A stretch of 64,000 nucleotides of DNA, from positions 1,984,001 through 2,048,000 of the forward strand of contig CADCXD010000002.1 in assembly GCA_902806575.1 (NCBI GenBank), read 5' to 3'. Under the pieces are notes generated by a model, which ran no database searches, had not been told where the DNA came from, and saw only the letters and a program-made list of their open reading frames with translations. Every line of letters begins with the position of its first letter. Positions within the stretch are counted from its first letter, which is position 1. The position numbers and the translations under genes were made by a program. This document shows positions 23,489 to 34,531 of this stretch, one piece after another. The DNA comes from Jackrogersella multiformis (lineage: Eukaryota; Ascomycota; Sordariomycetes; Xylariales; Hypoxylaceae).

Positions 23489-26243
23489 GATTCAAGCAAA
23501 CCGTGGTAGCCTCGTCGTCTTGCCAAGTCGCCACAATGCTCCGATAGAGCCACAATCTCTAGACACGATAGGTGGTTACCAAGCGTATACAGTACTGTAT
23601 GCTTTAATGGGTTTCTCACTCTCGCGTCGGTGATCGTGTAATACATCGGAAGTGGTGGATCTTGGGCAGTGAGGGATATAGAACCGTGAGAATTTAGTGG
23701 TGAGAACCCCCTTCTTACCAGAAGGTGATGGGGTGTCTATCAAGTTTGTGCCTCGAGGCTGATGAGGCACGAACTCAATTGACGCTCTGTCCGAGTCTCT
23801 TCTCGCGTCTAGATTGTACAACTCCGATTGACTCGTCCGGCCATAGTACCTGCCAGGTAGGTATGTATTACTTCCATTCCTGGGCAATTAACTTGCCACT
23901 AGCTATGAGGTTCTAGACGTCGTATATTCGGCCGTCATTCCCCTGGAGGGTTCTTCTCGGTTCGTGTAGCCCGGTTTCCCTCTCGAATGTGGGGTGGGTA
24001 GTAGACTCCCCTTTCGACCACTCAGGAACGGTCGATATCGCATGAATCGAGTATTCGTAATGCCTTCTGCAGTTCATGGACCGACTTTGATACCTGCATT
24101 TCAGTCTTGGCTGAATCTGTCTCCCCTTACAGCCAAGCTTGATATGATAATATCGTAGCAACGACTGGTGTCGAAGAGGATACCCCCTCATCTCATTATC
24201 AGTTGAAGTGAATACATGCAAGACATGCATTGCCGCTCCCTTAAGCCGGTAAGCCTTTTTATCTTTTCTTTCTTTTCTATTTTCGAACTAATGCGGAATT
24301 CGTAGCCTGCTGCAAGACGTGCTTGTGCCGTATGCAAGAGACGAATTGTCAGCAAGGTCGAGAATGCTGAACTGCAGCCGCCATAGGATCGGGTAAGACA
24401 GTCGCTAACAATGCTTGCACCCCCTCTTCCACCCCAACAAGACCTGCCGTCGGGGTTCAGGACTAAGGCGAGATCTATCAGGCACAGAGCTCGCCGCATA
24501 ATTAGTATCAGATTCGACGGGGATCTACATAGGTACCTAGTTAGTAAGAATCGCTGACCTCCACCTTTTTATCGTTGGTCTGGGCCATCTAAAGCGGCCG
24601 AGAGATAAACGGTCAGTGGTGCTTATTTTCGAAGGCTCTCCGTACAAATGTCACATCTGGCGTTGCAAATTTGACGATGGCAAGACGATTACGTGTATCT
24701 CTTTTGGCGTCGGCGGGATAGATTACGAGATTTCTAAATCTTGGGAGGAGTGACCTCCGAAAAGTAAGAACGCGGTGAACACGAACACATACAATAGACC
24801 GCAAACTAACCGCCCTAGCTGGTTATTTTATCTTCCATATACAGCTGGTCACATGCTCAGAGTAGGGTTGCATCAAGGTGAGTAAGCTGACTTGGTGGAC
24901 AGAAATCTTCAACATCGTGACGAGACCGATATGATGTCAGAGCACGCACAGTTGTGAAAATAACGATCATAAAGACAAGAGATTTAATTCAGAGACAGTT
25001 CCATACGTTGCGTTATAGAATTAATGAAGCGGCTGCCAGAATGTGCCGCATTCTTACGTGCTATATCGGTGGCTTCGGAAACAGACCCGATTGAGACGAG
25101 ATCAGCTTTATAGGCCAAAATAATATCCATCATGTTGTATATGTACCTAGGTAGGTAATTGCTAACCTTCATGTGCGTAGTACTTTGATCTGATAACCAC
25201 ACTAGAGGGCTGTGGTTTATATCTCACACCTGCTATAGCTTTTATCATCACCTTGCTTTAGGTAGGCTGCCTAGGTAGGTACCTGAATAAGGATATGCAT
25301 GATCTTGGGGTAGGTAAGGCAACATCGTTAAAAGATAAGGTCGTGAGATCTCAGATGATTTACAAATAAATGTGTATAAAGCTTTATATTATCATTAAAC
25401 AACTTGAGGGGTCTGATAGATAATATTTTATAACAATACATCGTGATATATCCCTACCTAAACGGAGATAGCTCCTCTGAGAATTAGCAAGGAGCAGGCA
25501 TGGAAGATCCTCGATGTTCTAGATTCCTTGCCATCCTTCCCGGTTGACATGCAGTGCGATCAAGTGAGGCGAGATCAGCAATCCGCAATTCGGATCATTT
25601 CGGAGGTGTCCCGTCGATGCTGAAAGATGGACTGATTTTCTGCCCGTGTATCGGACCATCCCGGCGGTCTTGCATATGAGCATGGGTTCCGTAATGGGTT
25701 ATAGTTGAAATTTCCCGAAGTCCCCATGACCAGGTTCTTCGACGGTACCGCGGACGCACCTAAGCCCAGGGATAGCTTCGCCACTCATCCTCATCCATGT
25801 CTTGTGTCCCCCGACATGAATGTGAGGCTCGCTGTTCAAAAAGTTGGTTCAGCGTGAATCTAGTGTAATCTATCTCATCGTAGCTAGCGTCACAATAATG
25901 GTCATAATGGGGATTGATGCTAGAGTAAGCTAGTTACGACGATTTATTGAACATATATTTATTTGTTAAGAATCTGGGGTGAGGAAGGTCAACTCTATAG
26001 CATTCACGCCCGTGAGGATGGTGAGCCTTGGCATATTGGAGACGGCGATGGAGGATAGAGAAATTTATCTTTTGACGTTGCCAATTACGAAGGGTCGAAA
26101 ATACATTCGTTCCAAGTTAGATACTCACCCCTTATTCACTGAAAAGGCATTGCGGGTACAGCCCGTATAAGGCGGAACTTAATTGCTGACTGATGAAATA
26201 ATTACACATCTTTGAAACCCTCCGGAAATGATAATTTGAAATA

Positions 26244-27158
26244 TCAGTCAACAGAAGACTCTCGCTTGTCCTCCGAAGATGACGAAGCAGCGTCAGGTAA
26301 CCTCTTGCCGATGTACCAATTTTGATTTGGGCCGGTACACTCGGGAATGTCGTCTTCGGACACTTCAACCAATCCCCCATTGGGCCCTAAGACAAAATGG
26401 CGGGCAGGTAATACCTCAACGTCGTAGACTGGTTGAATTCGATGGTATACATCATGTTCATGAATCTCGCGGTATATCTGCTCTTCTCTAATCTCGTGAA
26501 TTTGGGGACGAACAACTTCGTGAGTCGCAGCTGTAGAGATTTCTTAGCTATCCCCCTTGATGTCTTAATAGGAAGTCATATTCTTACCTGGAGCATAAGA
26601 TATGGTTTCGTCGGTATCCACGGTGGTGTTAGAGTCTGCGGTGATATCTCTAGCCATTTGCGAACTATGGTCCGTCGTAGGGTGCTCATCCTTTTCATCG
26701 AATCGAGCGCCACTGTTATTTTCCTCTAACACCTCCGAAACGTTTACTTTTCTCTTTCCTGAGGAAACCAACGGGATTCGTCTTCTCTTTCTAGATGCTG
26801 CTGTCGATTCATCGTCTGGGTGTTCCGCCGTCGTAACCTGGTTGTCTGAGTAGGGATCTCTGGATATATTCCCTTCGTAGCTGGGACTCCCATCACCACG
26901 GCCTGTATTTATAGACCGACGTGGAATCATAGGGGAGTTGTCGGTATCGGTTTCACGTTTTGTGACGTGCCTTTTACGTCTCGAGTTGCCGTGATCTGCG
27001 ATAGATTGAGAGCTTTCTACGGTCGTTTGATCCCCAAAAGATTCGAGACTTTTTCGAGTATGTGACCGCAGTTGAAAACTTGCGATGTTCGTCTTTGTAG
27101 AACCGAGGTTGTCTTCGTCGTAACTTCGCCTGCGAAGAAGGGTCTTGAGTCGCTGCAT
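26244..27158 (-). CDS. Protein with a His/Glu-rich allergen-family domain, member 1
   Basis: Two exons, 27158-26588 and 26530-26244, with a 57-bp intron (GTAAGA, CTACAG), give 285 residues. Residues 1-190 are polar, rich in Arg/Ser/Asp and look disordered, with basic clusters such as SRKRRRI and SRRKRH that could act as nuclear signals. Exon 2 carries the recognisable part, residues 193-236: THEVVRP, then REIHEHDVYHRIQPVYDVEVL, then PARHF. This pattern occurs in hydrophilic fungal proteins that databases often name allergen (recalled, not checked); the role is unknown. The second exon lacks an ATG-led frame, so the gene is easily missed. It is divergent from a gene at 28238 encoding the same motif (YHRTVQPVQDREVLP), which suggests an old duplication or a shared promoter. 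Confidence 0.75.
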
Positions 27159-28237
27159 GATGCTGTGGCTAAATATGCCTATAAGGTGCGAATATATTAG
27201 GTTGGAATCATTAAAAAGCTCCAGCTGCCTACTCGAGAGAAAATGTATTGGCTCGAGGTTTCGTATTAGACTAGAGTGGCAATTGCAATAATTCCGACGG
27301 CCGTCATGGTGTAAAGCTAGAATATGTGGAAAACGATGTGCTATGTTTGTGGTGATACATTTTGATCATTCATGACCAGTCATGACCGGTGGATAAGTTA
27401 TAAATTGAGCATCATGATCCGTATATGACCTCAGAGGGCTAAAAGATGTTTAAGATGCATGTACTACTATAGCCGCGTATTGCTTCTAGGTAGCTTGTCC
27501 GCCTGGTAAAGGTGGAAAGACTAGAATTCATTCATGATGATATCAACCCCTAGATGGAGCTGTTGAAGCCAGTAATAAATCAAGTATACAATACCAATAC
27601 CTACCTCCTAGCTAGTGATATGCCATTGATTCGTATGGATACTACGTACGTACGGCCTTGACATTCGCAAATCGACAAGACCAAGATTACAGCCTAGCTG
27701 AGGACCTATCAATTACGACATGTTCGAGTCAATCAATGCTTTCATTACCCCTTGATTTGAGGTTTTTGTAGGTTTATTCTTTCCTAACGCTAACACGTAG
27801 TATCTCGGAGGTCGTTAGCTTTAGTTAAGAATACTAAGAGGAGATTCTTTGGAGAGCCTTTCATCAGGATACCGTCAGCATACGATACGTCATCGATCAT
27901 ATGCGACTAAATTTGAATCCACCTCTATAGGGGTAGGCATACTTCAATATTTATCACATGCTGGCGTAACCTGTGTATAATATACGAATCTTGACATAGG
28001 CCTCTCTACATCATATAGCCTACCTACCTATGTAGTTATTCACCTTTCTCATCTAGCGCGTATACTTGATTGGATACCTCAAATAACATTGGCCGGATGT
28101 AGTAATTCCTAACTAAGGACTAGTTACATCATCTAGTCACTCGTCTGGTATATAAACCCATAACTCAAACCCTTTCTCTACGACTAATCGCATTATCAAA
28201 CGTACCTAGACATAGCCTACATTGATCTTCATACAAA
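27159..28237. promoter_or_regulatory. Shared upstream region of the divergent allergen-family pair
   Basis: A 1.08-kb AT-rich interval between two divergent starts, with no gene of its own. It should contain both promoters. A palindrome-like CCTACCTACCTATGTAG lies at about 28019-28035, and a TATATAA-like sequence (GGTATATAAACC) at about 28147-28158 is placed to serve the + gene. Confidence 0.45.
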
Positions 28238-29212
28238 ATGAACAAGACCAAGGATACAATTCGAGACATCATTGGCAAGACTGGCCATCATGATACTACC
28301 GTTCATGAGTCGGTGGAGCCAGCCGTCAAGCGCGAGACGGTCAAACCTACCGAGCGTGAAGAAATTACTACGGCGGTAGAAAAGGAGGTCCATCAAGATC
28401 ACTATCACCGTACGGTACAGCCTGTCCAAGACAGAGAGGTGCTCCCTGAGCAGCACCAGCAGAAAGTTGGCAATATCCAGCACCGAGAATTCGACCACAG
28501 GGACCACGAAGGCACCAAGAAGGTTATATCAGCTGAGAATGACAAATTCAAAGACAAACGCGTCGTCAAGGATACAGTTCACACAGAGACCCAAGCCCCG
28601 ACAGTCCTGGGCGAGAATGTTCACCAGTAAGCCCACACGCTAAAGAAGATTATGCTGCTGTTTATGTTAATGATTCGGGACAGCCACATTCACGAGACTG
28701 TCCAGCCGGTCATACACAAGGAAACCATCCAGCCCAACGTCGTCCACACTACGGTTCCGATCCACGAGACCCATCATAACACTGCTCAACACCACAACAC
28801 AACCTCTTTGCCTCCGGTCAGCATGGGTCAATACAAACAGCAAGGTAGCGCCGTAGGTGCGCATCAGGAGCGCTTCGACGCCTTCGAGGGTGAACCTAAT
28901 AGCATTCGCGGCGCCCTCTCAGACATGCACGACAAGAAGGAGTCAGGCCTTAAGCAACCACCTACCGGAGCTTACCATGGGGATTTTGATCCTCTGGACG
29001 GAGGTAAAGGTCAACATGCGTCCGGAGGGACAGGGAGGGGAAACACCACCGTTACCGGCGCGAATCAGAAGAAGTCAACCCGATCCTCAGCACAGGTCGA
29101 AGACGACTCCTTCCGTGGAAAGGGTGCCGAGAATGAGTCTCACAGCCTCTTGGATAAGCTGAACCCCATGATTGATTCTACTGGGCAAGGGAAGCCGGGA
29201 TTTATGAAATGA
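28238..29212 (+). CDS. Protein with a His/Glu-rich allergen-family domain, member 2
   Basis: Two exons, 28238-28626 and 28684-29212, with a 57-bp intron (GTAAGC, GACAG), give 305 residues. The protein is very hydrophilic and has no signal peptide. It contains two runs of the family motif. The first is TTVHESVEPAV at 20-30 with DHYHRTVQPVQDREVLPEQH at 54-73. The second, HETVQPVIHKETIQP followed by NVVHTTVPIHETHH, covers about 133-160. The rest is Gly/Ser/Lys-rich and probably disordered, including GAYHGDFDPLDGG. Fungal homologues are commonly labelled allergen; I know no tested biochemical role. The high charge and lack of order resemble stress-protective hydrophilins, which is only an inference. 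It pairs head to head with the gene ending at 26244. Confidence 0.85.
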
Positions 29213-29853
29213 GTAGTTTACACAGCGAATTGTTTACTCGGGAATTTATGTGTAATTGTGTAAACAGATAGTTGAAGCTGAATCACACTTATTCGCATAG
29301 TTACTTAGGTAGGTGTATATATAAAAGTTTTTGGCTGTTTCCTTATGTATAATGATGATTCTCACCTAAAGATGTGTTAGCCACTTTCTCATAATCAAGA
29401 TTTGTTTGAAATGGAACAATACCGACTTCAACGATCATCATCGTAGCATCAGACAGCATTAAGCCTTCGCTAACAACATTTACTTCGCGTGCATGACGCC
29501 AAGGGAGTTTAACGGGGATACCGACATCAAGCGTTCCCGAAGACGAGGTTAGTATATACCCCAATTTCAGGGGCAAGTGGAGGGAGATCAGATATATCTA
29601 GGTTAGGAAGCTTAAATAATGAGCGAAACACAGTAACCAGAGAAAATATGAGCTACATCTGTAATATTGAATTTTGTAAAAGAGTGACTACCTAGGTAGT
29701 TGTATCATGAGTGAATGTATGGTGCGATGGTATATAGCGAGCTCCGCGTTAGTATGAGCCTCTCGAATACGAACGAATGTATAGACGTTACAACTCAAAA
29801 TATGAATATGTTCCCAACTGCTTATAGGCAGGATCGAAACCACTAACTACCCC
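29213..29853. other. Spacer with a possible coding fragment
   Basis: 3' flanks of the two neighbouring genes. A minus-strand open stretch at 29343-29576 (77 codons, no ATG at its head) has protein-like composition (GIPVKLPWRHAREVNVV) and ends near a GTGAGA. I cannot tie it to a start or a family, so I do not call it a gene. Confidence 0.35.
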
Positions 29854-30906
29854 TCACCACTTCTCGACAATCACGTCTTCGATTACCGCGAGATTGTTGA
29901 AGTATTCCTCATCTTCGATATCGCGAGTCTCAAGCTCGGCATCTAAGGTCGCGTTTTGAGCAAAGTGGACGGCCGGAGAGCCGATCTCCAGGTCGCTAGG
30001 AGAATCTATCAAATCTGTTAGCGTACCCGTGGTTTTTTTTATATTCTTTTTAATATTTTTGTATATTTTTGTATATTTTTATATATTGTTTTATATTTCT
30101 TTATACTATATATATATTTTTTAAATCTTTTCTATTTCTTTCTTATTTTTCTATATCTTTTTATAACTCACAAAATGTCTTCCCGCCGCGCAGCTTGTAG
30201 TAACCCCCGGTAAGCTGAGGCTGAGCGGCGACCTCCTCGTCCTCCTCGAGAAGTTCGCGCTTAAGAGGTTTGTTCCCTTTCGTCCAGAGGTTTCCGTCGT
30301 TCGCGCACGACGGGTTTTTCTTGCAGTACTGGTATGTGGCATCGTTCGCGAAGCCGAGGGTGAACTGGCAGGGCTTGCTTTTGCACTTGTTCTTGATCAG
30401 ATTTCCGAGCTGACCTCCTGGCTCGAGTTGTCGGTGCCCGAGACGCAGCGGTAGAACTGCTGCTTGGTGTCGGCTTCCTTGACAGACGCGAATGGGAACT
30501 CGTCGCAGGAGTCCCCCTTCTTGTTGCCCGTGCAAGGATTCTTATTCTTCCCCTTGCCGTTGGTGCAGCCCGCCCGAGTGCGTCGGGTTTTTTTGGTGCT
30601 TTTGCTCGGGTTGTCGAAGTTGTACGTGTTGGTCTTGAATTTGCAGTTGGCGCCGTAGCACTTCCGGGACGCTGGGTATTAGAATTACAGAAGTCGGTAT
30701 TGAGATCCATTAGGAAGTCTTTCGAAGCTCACCATTGTGTTGCATGTTTCTCCGGCGCCCTTCTTCTTGCCGCTTCCTGCGCAGTCGATGACAAGGGTAG
30801 GTATATAAGTTGCCCGCCCCGCGATCTCGAAGGAGTCGACGGACTTGGTGAAGACAAATGGCAGCGAAGATGCCGCAATGATTAGGGAAACAGCAAGCCC
30901 CTTCAT
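29854..30906 (-). pseudogene. Secreted NucA/NucB-like deoxyribonuclease, one-base frameshift
   Basis: Three exons fit: 30906-30733, 30660-30172 and 30014-29854. Exon 1 encodes a signal peptide (MKGLAVSLIIAASSLPFVF). Exon 2 encodes a Cys-rich secreted domain with CYGANC, GDSCDEFPFAS, YRCVSG and, after the break, GGQLGN. This order matches the fungal NucA/NucB-type nuclease domain, an extracellular DNase fold. Exon 3 encodes an acidic C-terminal extension (LEIGSPAVHFAQN, IEDEEYFNNL). Within exon 2, near 30414-30421, the frame of the first half ends soon after NSSQ, while the second half continues in the next frame. The total is exactly one base short of a continuous frame, so this is one deletion or a sequencing error. 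Intron 1 must use a GGAAG acceptor 11 bp beyond a closer CCCAG. Intron 2 (157 bp) is almost pure A/T. If real, the protein is cut before the end of the domain. Confidence 0.7.
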
Positions 30907-33340
30907 GTTGATATATATATGGGGTGGGATGGACTGGTATCAGAGACTGTTCGATGCCTCTACAGACGATAGCAATATACAGGATGAAATTGGATATTGG
31001 ATATTGTATTAGATATGTGTTGATTTGCTATATGATACTCCCAACTCCTTCGGAATCCTCGAACTTGCTTTCTCTTTATACGATTCCAAGACGCTTCGAG
31101 TTTCCTTTTTGGCATCTACCGTGACGATGATTTCTACCCCCCTTAAAGTATGTGTTTCTCTCCATCATAGCTCGTTATGACCACTTGAGTCAATGATCGA
31201 GTTAGAAGCAGTGTTACATATTATATAGAGGTCTTAGACTGCTTCTCTGTTTTGTAAGCTTACTATAATACAACATCCTTCTTGTACATCGACTTTTTGT
31301 CATTGTATCTCGAATCTCGATGAGCATCAAGCAGCAGTGTCTCTCCAGACGAGAAATCTGGTTAATGGCCTCGAATAAGTTAATAGAAGTACTGCTATTT
31401 AAATCAGCTTCATACAGGAATCACGACGAGATAGATCCTAGTAGTAGCGAGTATATAATATGGTCTGGTGGTGATGATAGACGAGAAAAGCGATTGCATT
31501 TCCTACGCTGGTAAGCTGACCCAGCATCTACGAGTCTATTGGGATATTGAATTATCGATGATATGATATAGATGCCGTGCTATGCTACAAGCCTGGTGTT
31601 GTACAATTGTCTTGTCTGGTGGCTTGATATATTATCGTCTTGTTCACTGTCGCCATACATTAAGCTGGCTCGGTTAGCTCCGATACTTTTCCCCGTCTTC
31701 TTTTGCTGTTACGCTTTTTCATTTGACTAGTTCAGAACTCCAGGAATTGCTTACGTTGAAGATAAAATATTTTGAATCTAGACCGCGCTCAAAATACCGT
31801 GTTACCAACAAGATTATGTTAGTCTATCTCCTTAACTGGCCACTGTTTGTGAGCCCCCTACCCCTTTTTCAATAGACATGATACGCTGCTGATCACCAAT
31901 ATTTTAAGGAAACATATAATGATTCTAAGCGATCGACATAGTATTGAAAATCAAGTGATTACTTGCGTTTAGGTACCTAGGTAGGTAAGTTAAATACCTA
32001 GGTAGATAGACGATATAGCATGGAATAAGCCATATTATTCCATTATTTCTACTGATAAATTAAACGGATCAAGAAGCTGGCTACCTAGGGTATGCTTAAA
32101 CTCTTTAAGGCTTGACAGCATATTTGTTACAGTTTCCCTAATATCAATCAAGAAACGAGCAAGTAAATGTATGACACATTTAGTATTACAAAAGTAAGGG
32201 TCTTCCGTACTTTAGTGAAGAGTTGCCAACACACTTTGGAGATCCCCTGAATGCAATTAAGGGGCTAACGTCGTCATAGGTCATCCATCGTATGGTAGGT
32301 AATGATCATATGGTAATGCCGTGATGTTATATGTAACAAGCGGATACAGGTGGCCCGATTGCTTAGCTACCAAGGGCATATTGGTAGACCGTACGTACCT
32401 AAATATATCAAGCCAAATCTATGAATATATGGATACCATCCTCGAAGCGGCGGCAAGCTACACTGCATCAACCTCCATAAGTAATGATCGTGCTACGAGG
32501 AAAATGACCAACGATATTTAAGTGTTATATATTCACCGCCTTAGATCCAAAACATTGTATTACCATTACGCTGTGATATAAAATCTGGTTGGCCGTGTTA
32601 TTGTAGCCATCATATGATCGGTGTGACATGCTGCCTTAAGGGGTAGATAGAGCTGTATACCTACCTACATACCTAGGTAGGTAACTAGGTAGGTACTGTA
32701 TAAAGAACTAAGGTTATTAGCTTCTCAGCACGAGGCTGAAACTCTGTTGTCCACCGTAGGTCCATATAATTTATTTCTGACTCCAGTGGGCCATCCTACT
32801 CTCCTAATCATTGGTGTCCCGTTGACTTCATTGTGCAGGTGTAAAGGACGTATTGTGTATTGTTACCCCCTTACCTACCTGGTGATGTACCTAGGTATAA
32901 AAAAAGGAGGTAGGTACCTAAAATATAGTGTGACATGCCCAATCCCCGCACCCTGTCTAAGATCCCGATGACATCTCACAGGCCATTCAAAAAAGCTTGT
33001 TTGGCGAGATTGACTTTGCCTTCCCCTGATTAACATTTGGTCGAGTACGGCCCTACCAATTATCTGCCTGGGGGTAGGTATCTAGGTAGGTACTAGGGGT
33101 GGGTATCTAGGTAGGTGCTAGGGGTAGGTATCTAGGTACTAGGTACCAAGTCATATTCATGTTTTAAACAGCAAACACAAAATCATCTCAAGGCTCATCC
33201 CATTCATAATTTCTTTCTCTCTCACCAAACGTTGTGATTCACCGCTCCTTAGTCGTTTATTTCCCTCTCCAAAGCTAAGATCAAGTCTATTCAAACATTG
33301 ATACCATCGCCCATCACCTATCGTCTACACCCCAAACAAC
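30907..33340. other. 2.4-kb spacer
   Basis: AT-rich, no gene found. It carries several palindrome copies (31971-31987, 32658-32695) and, near its right end, a 25-bp tandem repeat ahead of the gene at 33341. Confidence 0.5.
33071..33141. repeat. 25-bp tandem repeat built from the TAGGTA element
   Basis: Units at 33071-33095, 33096-33120 and a shortened one at 33121-33141, each starting GGGGTAGGTATCTAGGTA or with one change. It ends 200 bp before a gene start. Confidence 0.92.
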
Positions 33341-33922
33341 ATGGCAGCTGAATACCTCGATCTCGATATTCCCCGCGTGGAACCCGCGCTGGTGAGAGTA
33401 TTGAACGAGTGCGACACTCAGCAGTCGTCTATCGCTCTGTACACCATGGTCCCCGACATGTCAGCTTCCCGCCTGCGGGAAATCGCAGCGATGCCTCAGC
33501 AGGACTGGCAGACGCAGTATGAGCAGGAGTCGCAGCTCGTGCGGCCCGCCCGGCCTACGCCCGACTTCGCGGGCCGGACCCTGCGCGACATCATCGACGC
33601 GCAAGCCGCCATGGACAAGGAGCTGCAGCCGGTCGACGGCGGCGCGGCGATCGCCGGCTGGCGGCCCGACGCGTTCATCGTCGTCACCAGCGACGACCTA
33701 GAGGACCACGGGCTGCTCTTCGTGTACGCCCAGATGGAAGACGGGGAAGAGGACGACGACGAGGAGGACAAGATTGCCGAGGGCGAGATGGGAAAGTTTT
33801 TCTTCCGCCCCGCCGACATGTTCGACCTGCTGAGCGGGCTCGTGCTGGAAAGCTACGGCTACGTGGACTTGGAGGAGAAATATAGCATGGATGAAGACGA
33901 CGGCGACGACGACGATGACTAG
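33341..33922 (+). CDS. Small acidic protein, possibly DUF6924-like
   Basis: A single exon of 193 residues, ATG in a good context (CAACATGGC). The body is GC-rich and clearly coding, unlike the spacers around it. Visible parts are an N-terminal helix-rich region (residues 1-65), TPDFAGRTLRDIIDAQ (78-93), then GWRPDAFIVVTSDDLEDHGL, LFVYAQ and, after an acidic loop (EDGEEDDDEEDK), GKFFFRPADMFDLLSGLVLESY. The alternation of short strands ending in a GLLFVY segment and an FRP..M.DLL segment resembles the fungal/bacterial DUF6924 domain as I remember it; this is not checked. The C-terminus is almost entirely Asp. No signal peptide or membrane segment. Function unknown. Confidence 0.75.
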   Translation: MAAEYLDLDIPRVEPALVRVLNECDTQQSSIALYTMVPDMSASRLREIAAMPQQDWQTQYEQESQLVRPARPTPDFAGRTLRDIIDAQAAMDKELQPVDGGAAIAGWRPDAFIVVTSDDLEDHGLLFVYAQMEDGEEDDDEEDKIAEGEMGKFFFRPADMFDLLSGLVLESYGYVDLEEKYSMDEDDGDDDDD

Positions 33923-34531
33923 GTAGCTGGTTCAGTGTTGCAAGGGTGGATGGCTTATTTCTAGAAAAGTAACGTACGGTGAAGAAAGGGGTAAGGACAC
34001 ATAGTTGCACTTCGCTACAGATGGTTCTTAACCTACCCTAGGGGGTTACCTACCTAGGCGGATTAGAAGAATATGATAAAATATTGCCATCTTATTCCCT
34101 TCAACTTGATTCTGGCGTCTCTATAGGAAGGCGGCAAACACCTCTAGAAAACCTTTAGATCATAAAAGACAACCACAACCAATCACTATGATATTTTCCA
34201 GGTTTTAGAGAATGACACATCGATTGACTAACCCCCGGATAGGCGGGCAAAGAACGGATGCTAACTAATATCAAACTAGGCTTCTTCTGTTATAAACTTC
34301 CCAAACTCTTTCCAAACCTCGGGCCGTTGCCAGCGACAGCCACTAGGTATTTGGAAACACCATTCCCCCGTAATTATTGATTACGACTTCATCTCCTACG
34401 AGCGGAAACGAAAGCACGATCTCCCAAACCGTCCAAATGTTTTTGTTGTCGCCGGATCATATCGCCCCCGAGAGTGTCGATGTAATTAGGCTTGCACTTC
34501 GCTCCTCGGCATTCACGATACGCTGCTTTCC
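33923..34531. other. Spacer between convergent genes
   Basis: 3' flanks of the acidic protein gene (+) and the proline-rich precursor gene (-). Nothing else is seen apart from one palindrome at about 34049-34058. Confidence 0.5.

Larger units (their letters stand above)
18748..26243. other. 7.5-kb gene-poor region
   Basis: I find no convincing gene. Open frames are short, AT-rich and without domains. The first 800 bp upstream of the efflux gene contain tandem repeats, listed separately. The rest holds AT-rich sequence, repeated GATATGGG-like units near 21290-21325 and scattered copies of the palindrome (for example 20691-20731, 25144-25157, 25265-25282). A minus-strand open stretch at 25575-25784 has faintly protein-like composition but no start, domain or splice context that I trust. 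Confidence 0.5.

Noticed and set aside
30261..30710. Alternative 149-codon frame in the nuclease gene
   Set aside because: It is continuous with the CCCAG acceptor and may be chosen by gene finders, but it is Arg/Thr/Pro-rich and lacks the Cys pattern and the CDEFPFAS motif present in the adjacent frame.
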